A stretch of 64,000 nucleotides of DNA from positions 20,748,554 to 20,812,553 of the forward strand of contig OY723402.1 of assembly GCA_963210345.1 (NCBI GenBank), read 5' to 3'. The position numbers and the translations under genes are program-made. Source of the stretch: Inga oerstediana. Taxonomy: Eukaryota > Streptophyta > Magnoliopsida > Fabales > Fabaceae. Each line of letters opens with the position of its first letter. Positions within the stretch are counted from its first letter, which is position 1. Positions 12,881-24,805 of this stretch are shown here, one piece after another. The notes under the pieces were generated by a model. The model made no database searches, was not told where the DNA came from, and saw only the letters and a program-made list of their open reading frames with translations.

Positions 12881-13440
12881 TGGCGGCCTAGCTCAAATGC
12901 TTGATCCCAAATTATTCTAGTTGCATGTTCAGCTTCCAAAATTACATTTTTTGTCTTAATTGTCTTGTTTTTATATGTTAAGTGTGTTTTCATTATGTTG
13001 CTGACTTGTCTGTCATTTCTTATATGTGAGTCTTTCTGTGCATGTTTGGTGCAAGTTAGAATAAGAATAGGATGTTGAGTTAGCATAGTAGGTATATGGT
13101 CTTACTGGGTCAAGTAGGGATGTACCATTTTAATTGTGGAGAATTCTACTACAGATACAATTGTCGGTTGGACAAGACAGAGCAATTGAAGACGCATTGG
13201 AGGTGTTGTTTTATTTAGGTAATTTCAAAATACCCATTTTCTTTCTTAATATTAAAACTATTGTAAAAGCATATATGATTACTTCTTAATGTTTTGGATT
13301 GTAGTTGGTTTGAAAGTTATAAAGTTTGTATGAAGTTATACACATTGCTCTTCATGTAATATTGATGTGAAATATCATTAAGTGTTGCTAGAATTTGTTT
13401 GATTAAGTTGTCATATTGCCCATTTTTCAATTAGGTAATC

Positions 13441-16400
13441 ATGGATTGTAGTTGGATTGATGCTTTAAGAACGAGTGATGAATATGAGCGTGGGGTGGAT
13501 CAATTTTTAGAATTTGCAAAAAACAATGTCTCTAATAATAATGGATTGTTCTATTGTCCTTGTGTCAAGTGTTTGAATGGGTTACGAAAATCTGTTACGG
13601 AAATAAAAGATCACCTAATTTGTTTTGGGTTCTACAAAGCATATACACATTGGGTATTGCATGGTGAACCTAAAAAACGTAGTGTGTCCCAAATTGAGGA
13701 AGATGATATAAATCTAGATGATGATAGAATGGAGGATATGATTCATGACATTGGTGTTGAGGCTATTGAGCAAATGCATAAATATGATAGCTTGTCTGAT
13801 GATGCCGAAAAGCCTCTCTATCCAGGGTGCACAAAGTACACACGGTTAACAGCAGTGTTAAAATTGGTCAACTTGAAAGCAAAAAATGGGTGGAGCAATA
13901 CGAGTTTCACAGAATTGCTAAAACTATTGAAAGAAATGCTACCAGAAGGTAATGAACTTCCGAACCGTAACTATGAGGCAAAAAAGATATTGTGCCCAAT
14001 GGGATTGGGGTATAAAAAAATACACGCTTGTCCTAATGATTGTGTATTGTACAGAAAAGAATATGACAAGCTAGATGCTTGTCCGGTCTGTGGGACATCA
14101 CGTTACAAAGTGAAAGAAGTAGGGTATGGTGATGTGATTACTAAGGGGCCTCCTACAAAGGTACTATGGTATCTTCCAATAATACCGAGGTTTAAACGTT
14201 TATTTGCTAATGCTAATGAGGCAAAGAAGTTGAGATGGCATGCTGAAGAGAGGAAAAATGATGGAATGCTCCGACATACAGCTGATTCTCCTCAGTGGAA
14301 AGGAATTGATCAATTGTTTCCTAATTTTGGTAGTGAGCCTAGAAATCTGAGGCTTGGACTTTGTACAGATGGGATGAATCCTTACGGAAATCTTAGTAGT
14401 CAACATAGCTCCTGGCCTGTACTATTGGTGATTTATAATTTACCTCCTTTCTTGTGTATGAAACGCAAATACATGATGTTGTCTATGATGATTTCGGGCC
14501 CAAAACAGCCAGGAAACGACATAGATGTTTACTTGGCACCATTGATTGAGGATTTGAAGATGATGTGGGAGGTAGGTGTGGATGTGTTTGATGCATATAA
14601 TCATGAGTCTTTTAAACTAAGAGCCATGATTTTTTGCACGATAAATGACTTCCCTGCATATGGCAACTTGTCTGGATACAGTGTTAAGGGGCATAAAGCA
14701 TGACCTATTTGTGAAGATAAAACATCCTACCAACAACTATTACATGGAAAGAAGACAATCTATCTTGGCCACCGAAGATTTCTCAAAGCAGGACACACTT
14801 ATCGAAGACAAAAAAAGGCATTCAATGGATTTCAAGAGAACGATGACCCTCCAGAGCCACTTACTACAGATCAAGTGTATCAACGGGTGAAAGATATTAA
14901 TGTGGTAATGGGTAAGAGCCAGAAGAAAGAAGCTAAAAAGAATTTGTGGAAGAAGAGGTCTATCTTTTTCAATCTCCCTTATTGGCAAAACCTTGAGGTA
15001 AAGCATAGTATTGATGTTATGCATGTGGAAAAAAATGTGTGTGAAAGTCTAATTGGAACGCTACTAAATATAAAGGGAAAGACCAAGGATGGTAAGAAAG
15101 CAAGAATGGACTTAATTGAAATGGGCATACGAACACACTTGGGTCCAAGAACTGATGGAAAGAGGACTTACATGCGCCCGGCCCATCATACATTATCTAA
15201 AAGAGAGAGAGAAAGCTTTTGCAAGTGTATACATGGTATAAAGGTTCCACAAGGTTATTCTTCAAATGTCAAAAAGCTTGTATCAATGAAAGATTTAAAA
15301 TTAGTAGGCATGAAGTCTCATGATTACCACATTCTGATGCAACAATTCTTACCAATAGCAATTCGAGACATATTGGAGAAAAAGGTGAGAATGACTATTA
15401 CAAGATTAAGTTCCTTCTTCAATGCTATATGTAGTAAAGTTATTGATCCTGATAAACTGGATGAATTGCAAAATGATGTTGTAATTACCTTATGCCAACT
15501 AGAAATGTACTTTGTGCCATCATTTTTTGATATTATGGTACATTTAATTGTGCATTTAGTGCGAGAGATAAAGTTGTGTGGTCCTGTTTATCTTCGTTGG
15601 ATGTACCCATTTGAGCGATACATGAAAATTCTTAAAGGATATGTGAAGAATCCACATCGGCCTGAAGCGTCAATTGTTGAAAGATATGTTGCTGAGGAGG
15701 TTATTGAGTTTTGTACTGAATATCTATCAGAAGTAAAACCAATAGGACTTCCCAAGTCTCGCCATGAGGGAATGAGAGTTGCAGGGCAAGGGACACGAGG
15801 TTTTAGTGCGAAGCTTATGGCTCGTGACAAAGTGGAACAAGCACATCTATACATCTTGAATAACACTAATGAAGTTCAGGATTACTTATTCAAGCACCAA
15901 GAGGGATTAAGGGATCAAAATCCTAAAAAGGCAAATAGATGGTTGCTAACTGAGCACAACAAAGCTTTCTCACTCTGGTTTAAGGAAAGGGTTAAGCAAG
16001 ATCGTCAAAAGTTTAATGTTTCTGACACAATACGATGGTTAGCTGGTTGGCCTAATTTTAATGTCATAACTTGGAGTGGATATGATATTAATGGGTATTC
16101 ATTCTATACAAAAAATCAAGATGATAAGAGCACTGTGCAAAATAGTGGAGTCATGGTAGTAGTAGAATCAATGCATTATTCTAGCTCCAAAGATAAAAAA
16201 CCAATATTGGCATCAATGCAGTATTTTGGCATCATTGAAGATATATGGGAAGTAGACTACTTTAAGTTTAAGGTGCCAATTTTTAAATGTAAGTGGGTTG
16301 ATAGTAATAATGGTGTTAAAATAGATAAGTCAGGCCTGACATTGGTGAATCTTGATAAGGTAGGTTATAAGGAGGAGCCTTTTATTATGGCGGTCCATGC

Positions 16401-16659
16401 AAAACAAGTTTTTTATGTTACTGACCCAGCAGACAAAAATTGGTCTGTGGTTTTACAAGGAAAAAGTATGATTTCTCATGATGAGAATGATGAATCAAGT
16501 TTTGATATTGGTGAGACTCCTCTTTTTATGTCATCCTTGCCTCGAATGGATGAAGAAGATAAAGAAGATGATGTATATGGTGCAACTAGTGATCATGATG
16601 AAGAAGATAATTTGTATGGCGTAAGAACTGATCACGATGAAGGTTTATGGGAGAACTAA
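13441..16659 (+). pseudogene. TNP2-like CACTA transposase with one in-frame stop
   Basis: One frame of 1073 codons runs from ATG 13441 to TAA 16657-16659, broken only by TGA at 14701-14703 (codon 421). The stop sits at the first Cys of a CPIC-type motif; the second TNP2 copy in this window (49497) has TGC there. Domains in order: transposase-associated N-terminal domain (DCSWIDALRTSDEYERG, then FYCPCVKCLN), the Tnp2 core (NDCVLYRKEY, CPVCGTSRYK, WYLPIIPRFKRLFAN, MMISGPKQPGND), then HSIDVMHVEKNVCESL, a DUF4218-like block (YMKILKGYVKNPHRPEASI) and a DUF4216-like block (YFGIIEDIWEVDYF). The C-terminus is acidic. Expected role is recognition and cutting of CACTA ends. Readthrough or splicing round the stop is possible but not shown. 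Confidence 0.88.
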
Positions 16660-16774
16660 TATTCTTTTGTATGTTCTTTCAAAATGCTTCCTTTTCATTT
16701 TCTTTTCATTATAATTTAAAATGATTGTGTTTTTGTAACTAATCTTGTTTATGTTATTATTTTAAAAGGAATAC

Positions 16775-19706
16775 ATGGAGAATCTGTCTAGCACCGATAG
16801 CCAAAGAAAAAAGTCAAAAAGGGGTAGAAAAGGTGTCACACGACTTACTAGGTTAGCTCAAATAGATGGAGGTAAGAAGATTCATATTGAGTTAGATAAG
16901 AGAGGGGAGCCAATTGATTGGAAAGAAGGGAACACATTTAGAAGTTATGTTGCACTTGTTGCACGCCAAAAAATTAGCATTTTGGAAGAAGAATGGGATA
17001 AAGTGGATGAAAAGGATAGAGATGAAGTTTGGGATACTATAAAGGTACCTCTCACTACATATCATATTTACTTTTTATTTACCTACATTATTGAGATATG
17101 TTATTACTAACTTAATTGTTTATGTGTGTTTCTTTACAGATTACTTATGACATACCTGAGACACCATTTTTAAAGGAAAAGTGGCTCTCATATGCAGGAG
17201 GGCGATGGAGGGACTTTAAGTCAAAACTTACTAAAAAATATATATTCAATAAGATGTATGATGAAGGTGATTGTGATGTCAATAGTGACACTAACTTCGA
17301 AAATCCTTGGGAGAAATACCCATATATTGATGAGGAGACATGGTTAAGATTTGTTGAAAGTAGATATCATCCTAATTTTTTGGTATGTAAAAGAAGCATG
17401 TGATTTTGAGTTGGTATTTTTTAAATTTTTAGTTTTGACAAATACTTTCCATTTTTTTTAACAGGAAAAAAGAAAAAAGGGCCAGGAAACACAAAAGAAA
17501 AATCTCTACCCCCATACATTGTCTCGTGGAGGGTATGTATTACTTCAAAAGAAAATGATAGAAGAGAAGTGGAAAAATAAAAGACAAGATGTAGGATTAG
17601 TGGATAATGGAGATGTTTCTCCTCCATCCCCTATTAAACGTAGTCAAACATGGAAGAGAGCACGAATGAATAAAAAAGGAGAGTTTCTTACAAAGGAGGC
17701 TAGAGAAGTATCAAAAAAGATTGTAAGTTTTTTATAATCAACAAATTTGTTATGTGCTCAAGAAACAATTTCTTAATTGCATTTGTTGCTTGTTATAGGA
17801 TTCTCTAGAAGAAGCAACTGCTCAAGGAACCTTTATTGCTACTGGTAGGAATGATATATTAGCCACAGCATTAAGGAAGGAAGAGCACCCTGGCCGTGTT
17901 AGGGGGATGCCAAGAGGAGTAGGTATTAGGGAATACTTTGGACCACCTTCTTCTACTCGTGGTTCGGAAGGCGTACCATTACAGCAAGTGCAAATCTTGA
18001 TAGAGGAAGCAGAAAAGAAAGCTGATGCACGAGTGTCAGCTTTAGAGCAAGAATTTCAAAAGAAGATTATGGAAATGCAATCAATGATGACATCTTTTGC
18101 GTCGACGCATGTGCAATCTCAAAATGCACAACAATCTCCCATGCCACTAAGCACAAAAGGCAATTGTGTGGAGGAAGGAGTGTCATGTATACTTTATTTG
18201 GAGGATCCTGAAAGACGTTTAGTTGCATATGGAAAGGTATATAACTCTGCAACAACGATACACCACCGGAAGATACTAGATTACCAGGTGAAGGTAGTGA
18301 TTGAAAATGTTGTGGATGCTAATGCCTTAGTGCCGTTCCCTATTGAGGATGTAAAAACAGTAGCAGAAGCTAAACAAAATTTCATTCTTTGGATAAGAAG
18401 GCTAGTTCATCAAGTTACAGCTGAGGTATGAATTGTGATTTTCTATCATTCACTAATTAAAATGGTATGCATTTTTAATTTTTTTATTACTTATTGATTT
18501 GTTAATTAGGAACTACAACAATCAAAGGATTCTTTCCATTCAAATTCTCAACAAGCAATTGAACCCAGTGCCAAACCAAAGCAAAATGGCTTGAGACGGT
18601 TGGCTTCATGTGTTGTCGATTTAGACAACTTCATTGAATTAAATGTGAGTAAGGAGATTGTAGGGCACCCTTTTGAATTAAGGATCTTCAAGCGGGATGT
18701 GCTTGACCTCATTTCTTTTGATTGGTTAAACATATCAATTATTCAACTTTTTCTGAAGTAAGTATACACTTTTATTTTTGAATTTAACATTTACGTTATA
18801 TTATTTCTTCACTAACTTATTTCTCATTTTCATAGGTATCTCCACAATCTCTGTGAAGAATCGGGTAAGATTAATAATTATGGATTCTTGTGCCCACATT
18901 CAATTCAATCGTCTGGAAACAATAATGTAAGTGAGAGAACATCATATATTGGAAGGACAATCAAAGAAGGGAATAAAAAGTGTTGGTTTGCACCATTTAT
19001 AGAAAGGTATTTAATTCTAATTCATCTCTCACTTAAGTAAAAACTTTCTTAGCGATGTAATATTAATATGAATTCATATTGTAGTAATCATTGGAGGCTC
19101 GCTGTTATTTGCCCACGTGAACGCACTATATATTGGTTATGTTCTTTACAATGGGCAGTGAGTGAAGATACTAAGTGGGTGTTTGAAACGTAAGTTTTCT
19201 GCAAAACTCTCTTCTATAATATTTGAATATATCATTTTCTTACAATTATTTGATATAATAGATCTTTGAAGATGCATTCTAGGTTGGTGGGAAAGAATGG
19301 TCAAAGTGACGTCAATTGGGTTCTTTTGAAGGTAAATACTTTAAATTTAAACAATGAATTGATGAATTATATTATTGGTTTTTTGAATTTGATTGTTCTG
19401 CTTGTTTGTGTACATTCAAGTGCCATAAACAACCCAAAGGTTTTGAGTGCGGATATTACGTGATGCGGTATATGTATGAAATCATCATTGGAGGCATCAC
19501 TAACTCATTTAACAAGGTAATAATATCATATATATAAATCATAATTTTAGCTTAGACTTTAGTTTTCTCAAAATTTGGAGCCATATTCTGAAGATGTTTT
19601 GAATTTGCAGCATTTTCAAAGTTTGGAGCCATATTCTGAAGCGCAAATGAGAGAGATACGCGACATTTGGTCTGAATACTTTCTACATTTAACAAAATTA
19701 GAGTAG
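16775..19706 (+). CDS. CACTA second gene: Ulp1/C48 cysteine peptidase-domain protein
   Basis: Ten exons with GT-AG borders give an uninterrupted frame of 727 residues: 16775-17044, 17140-17382, 17465-17722, 17799-18425, 18510-18757, 18836-19006, 19085-19189, 19262-19331, 19421-19516, 19611-19706. The basic N-terminus and residues about 75-170 resemble plant CACTA TNPA-type/transposase-24 proteins. A coiled-coil-like stretch lies near residues 300-350. The C-terminus is a Ulp1-type SUMO-protease fold: His608 in NHW, Gln668 in KQPKG and Cys674 in ECGYYVM match the catalytic positions. Where the family usually has Asp after YWL, this protein has Cys625 (YWLCS), so the triad may be impaired. Start chosen at the first ATG after a short spacer from the transposase stop. 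Splicing is inferred. Confidence 0.8.
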
Positions 19707-19889
19707 AACGATAGTTGTACATTGTTCTCTTTTGTAACTTGATAATATTATATGCATACTTTTGTTTTGACCATTTATTTATGTTATACGTTGGTTGCAT
19801 GACTTGCATTATTGTACATTTGCTCCATAACAGGTTTCTCGAATGATGAGGAGTTAATATAAGTTTAGCTCTTTTTTTAAAAAAAAAAT

Positions 19890-20258
19890 ATATTACAATT
19901 ATGGCGTCGGTTATGACTATAACTGACGCCGTAATTGGTAATTATGGCATCAGTTGAGATAAAAACAGACATCGTAAACAACCAAATTACGTCTGTATTA
20001 CGAAGTCGGTTGAGCATATGCAAGATATCATAATAGTCTATTACGGCGTCAGGTTAGTTTGAATGTGACGCCGTAATATATTCATTTACGACGTCATATC
20101 TTGAGCAACTGACTTCGTAATATATTCATTTACGGCGTCATATCTTGAGCAAGTGACGCCGTAATATCTATTTCCGCTACACCTATTTCCGCTACACCCT
20201 ATATGTTGTAGCGAAAATGTAATTTTAACCGATGCCAAATTAGCTTTTTGCACTAGTG
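19890..20258 (+). repeat. CACTA right terminus and subterminal repeats
   Basis: Many copies in both orientations of words around TAACTGACGCCGTAAT and TTACGGCGTCA. Two adjacent copies have a 44-bp period (about 20076-20162), each containing ATATTCATTTACG and TCATATCTTGAGCAA. A small direct repeat CTATTTCCGCTACAC precedes the terminus TTTTTGCACTAGTG, which ends at 20258. Confidence 0.85.
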
Positions 20259-20838
20259 AAAGTGGTTTCTAATAGTGTTTTAAGAAGTGATTATTTTCTA
20301 GGTTTAGGAATAATCACTTATTAATGCATTAGATTCAACGGTGTTTGAGGTTTGGTATTTTGAAGGACTTTGATTGTAATTACTAATGTTTTGTATTGAG
20401 CTTCGATTAGAGGAATTAAGTCTTGCCCGGTGTGGAAGATTTAATTTACCTAATTCAAGCTAGCTCAAAGGATCTTTTGAGCATTTTTATTAAACCAGCA
20501 CACTCCTAAAAATATTTTAAAGCAAATGATAGATAAAATTCATTGTTCTAGAAGGTTTTATCACACTCTACAAAACCAATTTCCATTCCATTCCACTTTT
20601 ATTCTAAAAAATCCAAAAATATCTATTTCAATTACATTTAAATCATAGCTTTGAAAATCAACCGATCATGTTTTACCCTTGCCAAATTTGCATTGTAATT
20701 ACTTAGTTTATTAGATATTAGTTTCATAATCAGCTCCTTAAAATAAAACGACCCGAGATGTGCACTATATTGCATTAATTCGATTTTATTTTTGTTAAAT
20801 TATGTTAGAGTATCATGTTTACATGTAACTTCTATACA
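20259..20838 (+). repeat. Unclassified repeat, copy 1 (right part)
   Basis: Continuation of the repeat split by the CACTA insertion. Its end, 20792-20836, repeats the sequence at 8748-8787 (both contain TTGTTAAATTATGT and GTTTACATGTAACTTCTATA), so the host repeat is bracketed by a roughly 40-45 bp direct repeat. No coding potential seen. Confidence 0.5.
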
Positions 20839-21047
20839 GATTGTCAGTTTAATTTTGAGCATTTATATAGGTAAGGAAAAAAATGTGCAGATTACCTTCG
20901 AACTTTAGTCTTAGTCGAGATTCCTTCGGTGGGACTTGGCCAATGGAAGTTTTGATTTAGCACCTTGTTTATGGGTGTTTTGTCCCATTGGTTATAACAA
21001 CAAATAATTTGTAAATTTTTATTGACAATTACTATTTTTTAAAAATT

Positions 21048-21190
21048 CCCATAAGAATTCATGTGTTGGTAAACCAATGTTTGAATTTCGGTTGAGGGAG
21101 GTGCTCATATTTAATACTCAACAATACTTCAAATAGAATTGTCTCTAATAGAAAAATACTTTTGCTTACAAAAAAAATGCCCATAAGAAT
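21048..21190 (+). mobile_element. Short SINE copy with 11-bp target duplication
   Basis: Exact repeats CCCATAAGAAT at 21048-21058 and 21180-21190 enclose a 121-bp body. It has a B-box-like GTTTGAATTTCGG and an A-rich end (TTGCTTACAAAAAAA). The A-box is weak or missing, suggesting 5' truncation. Confidence 0.75.
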
Positions 21191-21760
21191 ATATTAAAAT
21201 TAAGGAACGGTAAAATTAACAAAAATTAAATTTAACTACCTAAATTTTTCTCTTCATAAGTGTGCACTATGCGTGAAAATGTTTTTTATATATTTAAAAT
21301 AGAAAGATTAATTCTCATAAAAATATTATTATATAAATTAAAATTTTATGAGTCACGAAAATACAGTAATCGAAATTAAATATAATTTAAATCTCATTGT
21401 TTCATACAATCATGCATAAAGTTGGCAAAAAAGAAAAAACAATAATTCATTATTAGGAGAATTATTTTAAGTATCAATTATGGAATACAATCACCAAAAA
21501 AGTCACATTACAACTGAGTAACATATAATAACAAGTTTCAATATTAGAAATAAAAATAGGTTTTCACTTGTTATTAGATTTTTTGATAATAATATTTCTT
21601 TTTTAAGACTTTAATTTTCTCTAGCTATATTATTTTAACGGAAACCACGTTAAGAATTAAGAAGGGGCAAAACCAGTTAGATGCATGGGGGCGGCTATCC
21701 AACTTCTGACAAGCTAGATCCTTTCTAGATGCACAATGCCCACAAACACATGATGCTAAA
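21191..21760. other. AT-rich noncoding DNA
   Basis: No gene or recognisable repeat seen in this stretch. Confidence 0.55.
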
Positions 21761-24700
21761 TGTAATGACCCAGAAATTTGAGAATTCTTAAAATAAAAAA
21801 TGATTAATTAATTGATCATGTGAAAAAAAACAAGGGAAGAAGAAAATAAAAATGTAATGGTCCTTGAATTATAATAATTATTTCACTCTTAATTAATACT
21901 TTAATTATTTGATTTAATTATGTTTATAAAAAGTGGATAATAATCTAGTGGAATTTGTATTGATGATGTTGATCTTTGTGTCTGATATTAGAAACCTCTC
22001 TATCATAAAGGATACTTTTATTTTGTTATTTTGTGCATTGTGAGATTAACATAAAAGTCTTTTTTTATAATAATAACAATAATAACAACAATAACCAAAA
22101 AAAAAAACAGAGATAAAGGCCATAGATATTTTTTTCTACTCCATCCATCTTCTTCTTCTTTTTTTTTTTCCTGTGCGATGAACTCGAGCAGAGGGGAGAA
22201 GAAATTTCCGGAGGCTCTCTCTCTCTTGCGTATTGGGTTCTCACTCTCAAGGATGAAGGTCCCCGGATTTGTGCTTATAGTCCCTTTCCTTTTGTTCTTC
22301 CTTCTTGTTGACGGTGTGTTTGTAGTTGTGTTCTGCAACATCAATTTGTTTCTCCCTTCTCTGTTTTGGTGGTTTAGGAGTGAGTCGAGCTTCATCTCTT
22401 CTATTTTTTTTTCCTGACGCTGAACATCTTCCCCTGTTCTGGTTTGTGGCTGCTGTTTCAATTGTTGAGGTCTTCTCCTTCCTTTGCTTGATGCACAGTC
22501 GTTGTGAGTGGGTGTATGAAAAGCTTCAAAATTTTCTTGACTTCTTGTGGTATGTTCAAAGATCTTCCTTTTCCTCTGTTTTTAGAATGCTGCAATTTCT
22601 TTTTGTGGTAGAGTGCTGCATTTTTCCTCTTTGTTCGTTCATGTATATGGATTGGGAAAATCTAATTTGTGTTAGATTTGAGCTCTATCAAGTTTTAGTA
22701 ACTTAATAAAGTTGAGATATTGCCATAATGTATGAAATTTGGGTCTGTAATTTTAAGAGGAGCATATTTTTAGATATTGCCAAATGGAGTGCACATAGGG
22801 TGTTTGATGAAATGCTTGAAAGGAGGATTAAAACCTATAATGGTGAAAATGTTATTAACTAAATCATGAAATCGAGGAAACTTTGAGAAAACCATTTTGC
22901 TAATGGAATAGCTTTGGTTGGTTGGTATTAGTTGTGATCAAAACTTTGATTATCATGTGGTGCTGGATGAATTGTTTGGTTTGCGAGATTGAGTTATTGT
23001 GACAAACAAGTATGACAAAGATGTTTGTTTTGAGTTAGTTTTGAGTGCCTAATAGGTGTTTGTTGAAATGTTTGAAAGGAAGGAGAGTTAATGTGTTTCT
23101 ATAGTATTTTCATGGTGATGAAGAAATTATTTTCACACACACACATCAACTGAATTTAATTTTAAGTCTTACTTAAATGTGGAATTTGAAAACTTTATAT
23201 GGAAAATTCCAAAGATTAAGTTGTTTATTCTTTTGTTAGTATTTGGGTGGGATAGAAAGTATGGAATGTTGGATGAAAGAACTTAATCAAATTGAATTCA
23301 TTAGTATGTTAAAGTGGCATTGACATAATTATATAGTGTAGAAACCACTTAATATGAATATTAAAACTTGGAAAAGATTTATATGCATCATAGTGATATA
23401 GAAATCAAGAGGCTTGTTTGGTGAAATAAGTCTTATAGTATGCTTAAACAAGGAAAATGAAAGATATCCTTTTTAAGACTATTGAGTTATTAAATAAAAA
23501 ATTTAAAGTTGTTGGAAGAGATTTGTCTTCTTTTCTACAAGTACGAATATGTGGCTATGCAATTTAATAAAGAAAAAAACTAATCAAATTATCTTGAGTT
23601 TGGGATGGATATTTAAATCTTGAGAATAAATTAAGTAAAAGAATTATATTGAAATGATGATATAATTCTATTGGTTAGGTGGCTACAATGGGCATTGTTT
23701 TGGGAAGAGTGAATTATATTTTAGGAATGCATCCTGTGAGTGGATAATGTCCCATTATAATTTTTTATAAATGATGTTTTTATTGTTTGTAATACTTTCA
23801 TGTTTATTATCATCTTTACAAGTATTATTTTGCCAATAAAAGTTTATTGGATTTGTTTCATGTTCTTGTTGATATTGAAATGAGTTTAGATTGATGATTT
23901 TATTTATTGTTATTTATGCTTCTTCTATTACTTCATAGTATAATTCATGGTTATGTATGAAAATACTGAGGAAACTTTCGATTTTCTCATAGAATTTTTC
24001 ATGTTAAGATAGTCTTATATTTTGGAATGTTTGTATTCGAGTTTTATTATTTGGGAATGGTTTTTGTGGACATATTGAATTTGAAGGAAAGTTTTGAAAC
24101 ATTGTTTGTGAACTTTTATAGTGATGTATTTTATTATGTTGTATTTCATACGAACCATCACAGTATTGAAAGAAGAACTTTTAATCACTTTGACAAAATG
24201 GCCCCAAGCATCCTTGAAAATGTTTTTGGGAGAACTGAATACAGAACGCTAGTTACTAACAACAATACTATTAGTCCATGGCGTGCCATGGTTAAACTCG
24301 AGTTCAATTGACATATGTGGGGATATTGCTCATGCTTGATATTCGTAGGATTCGTTTTCATGCTTGTTATTCATGGGTTTTTACCTGCACTTGTTTTTGT
24401 AGCTTTAAGTCACACTTGGTTATTTACCCTCATGGATTGTATGTTTACGCTTATATTCGTAGCCTTGAGCTACGCTTAGTTAGTTACCCTCATGGACTAT
24501 GTGTCCATGCTTATTATCCGTTATGTAAAAGTCCTACATAGATGAATTTGAGATTTGATGTTTTAAACTGATTTTGTTAAACAAAACGATTTATTTTGTA
24601 CTTGAATTTATTTGAGTAATGATCTTGTATAGAGTTTTATTAATATCTATGATCATATGATATAGAAATTGAAATTTATTGTCATATTTTTATTATTCAA

Positions 24701-24765
24701 AATTAAATCTGTTTAAATTGTTTTCTTCTATATTTTATTAAATTATATGAATGGGACGTTATTCA
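21761..24765 (+). mobile_element. Solo-LTR-like block of a long-LTR Ty3/gypsy element (putative)
   Basis: Starts TGTAATGACCCAGAAATTTG and ends near GGGACGTTATTCA. Start and end words of this kind (TGTAAYGACCC ... GGGWCGTTACA) are typical of long plant Del/Tekay-type LTRs. A UC-rich transcribed-leader-like part lies at 22140-22480, and 60-bp-period minirepeats (GTAGC..GAGC..., TACCCTCATGGA) at 24330-24530. No internal coding region and no partner LTR occur, and I found no clean 5-bp target duplication. Open frames in it (22018-22461 minus, 22178-22706 plus, 24027-24541 plus) have no domains. Confidence 0.5.
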
Positions 24766-24805
24766 CCGGAAAATATTTTTTGCTTTAGATAGTGTGTAGC
24801 TAATC

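Larger units (their letters stand above)
10343..20258 (+). mobile_element. CACTA (En/Spm) DNA transposon, structurally complete
   Basis: A 9916-bp element with terminal inverted repeats starting CACTAGTGCAAAA at 10343 and ending in its complement at 20258, flanked by the 3-bp duplication AAA (10340-10342 and 20259-20261). It carries subterminal repeats at both ends, a TNP2-type transposase frame (13441-16659, one stop), a spliced second gene with a C48 peptidase domain (16775-19706), and an antisense subtilase fragment (12669-12866). CACTA elements move by cut-and-paste using TNP2 plus a terminus-binding partner. The intact ends mean it could be mobilised by a transposase supplied elsewhere; whether it is active cannot be judged. 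Confidence 0.93.

Noticed and set aside
22018..22461. Minus-strand frame of 147 residues with a hydrophobic run
   Set aside because: The hydrophobic run comes from a simple ATT/AAC repeat; the rest is CT-rich leader read backwards.
22770..23130. PPR-like words (RVFDEMLERR) in a frame near 22800
   Set aside because: Only one short motif-like stretch with stops on both sides, lying inside an LTR-like block; too little for a PPR gene.
24027..24541. Two consecutive open frames near 24 kb
   Set aside because: Derived from the 60-bp minirepeats of the LTR-like block; no domain.
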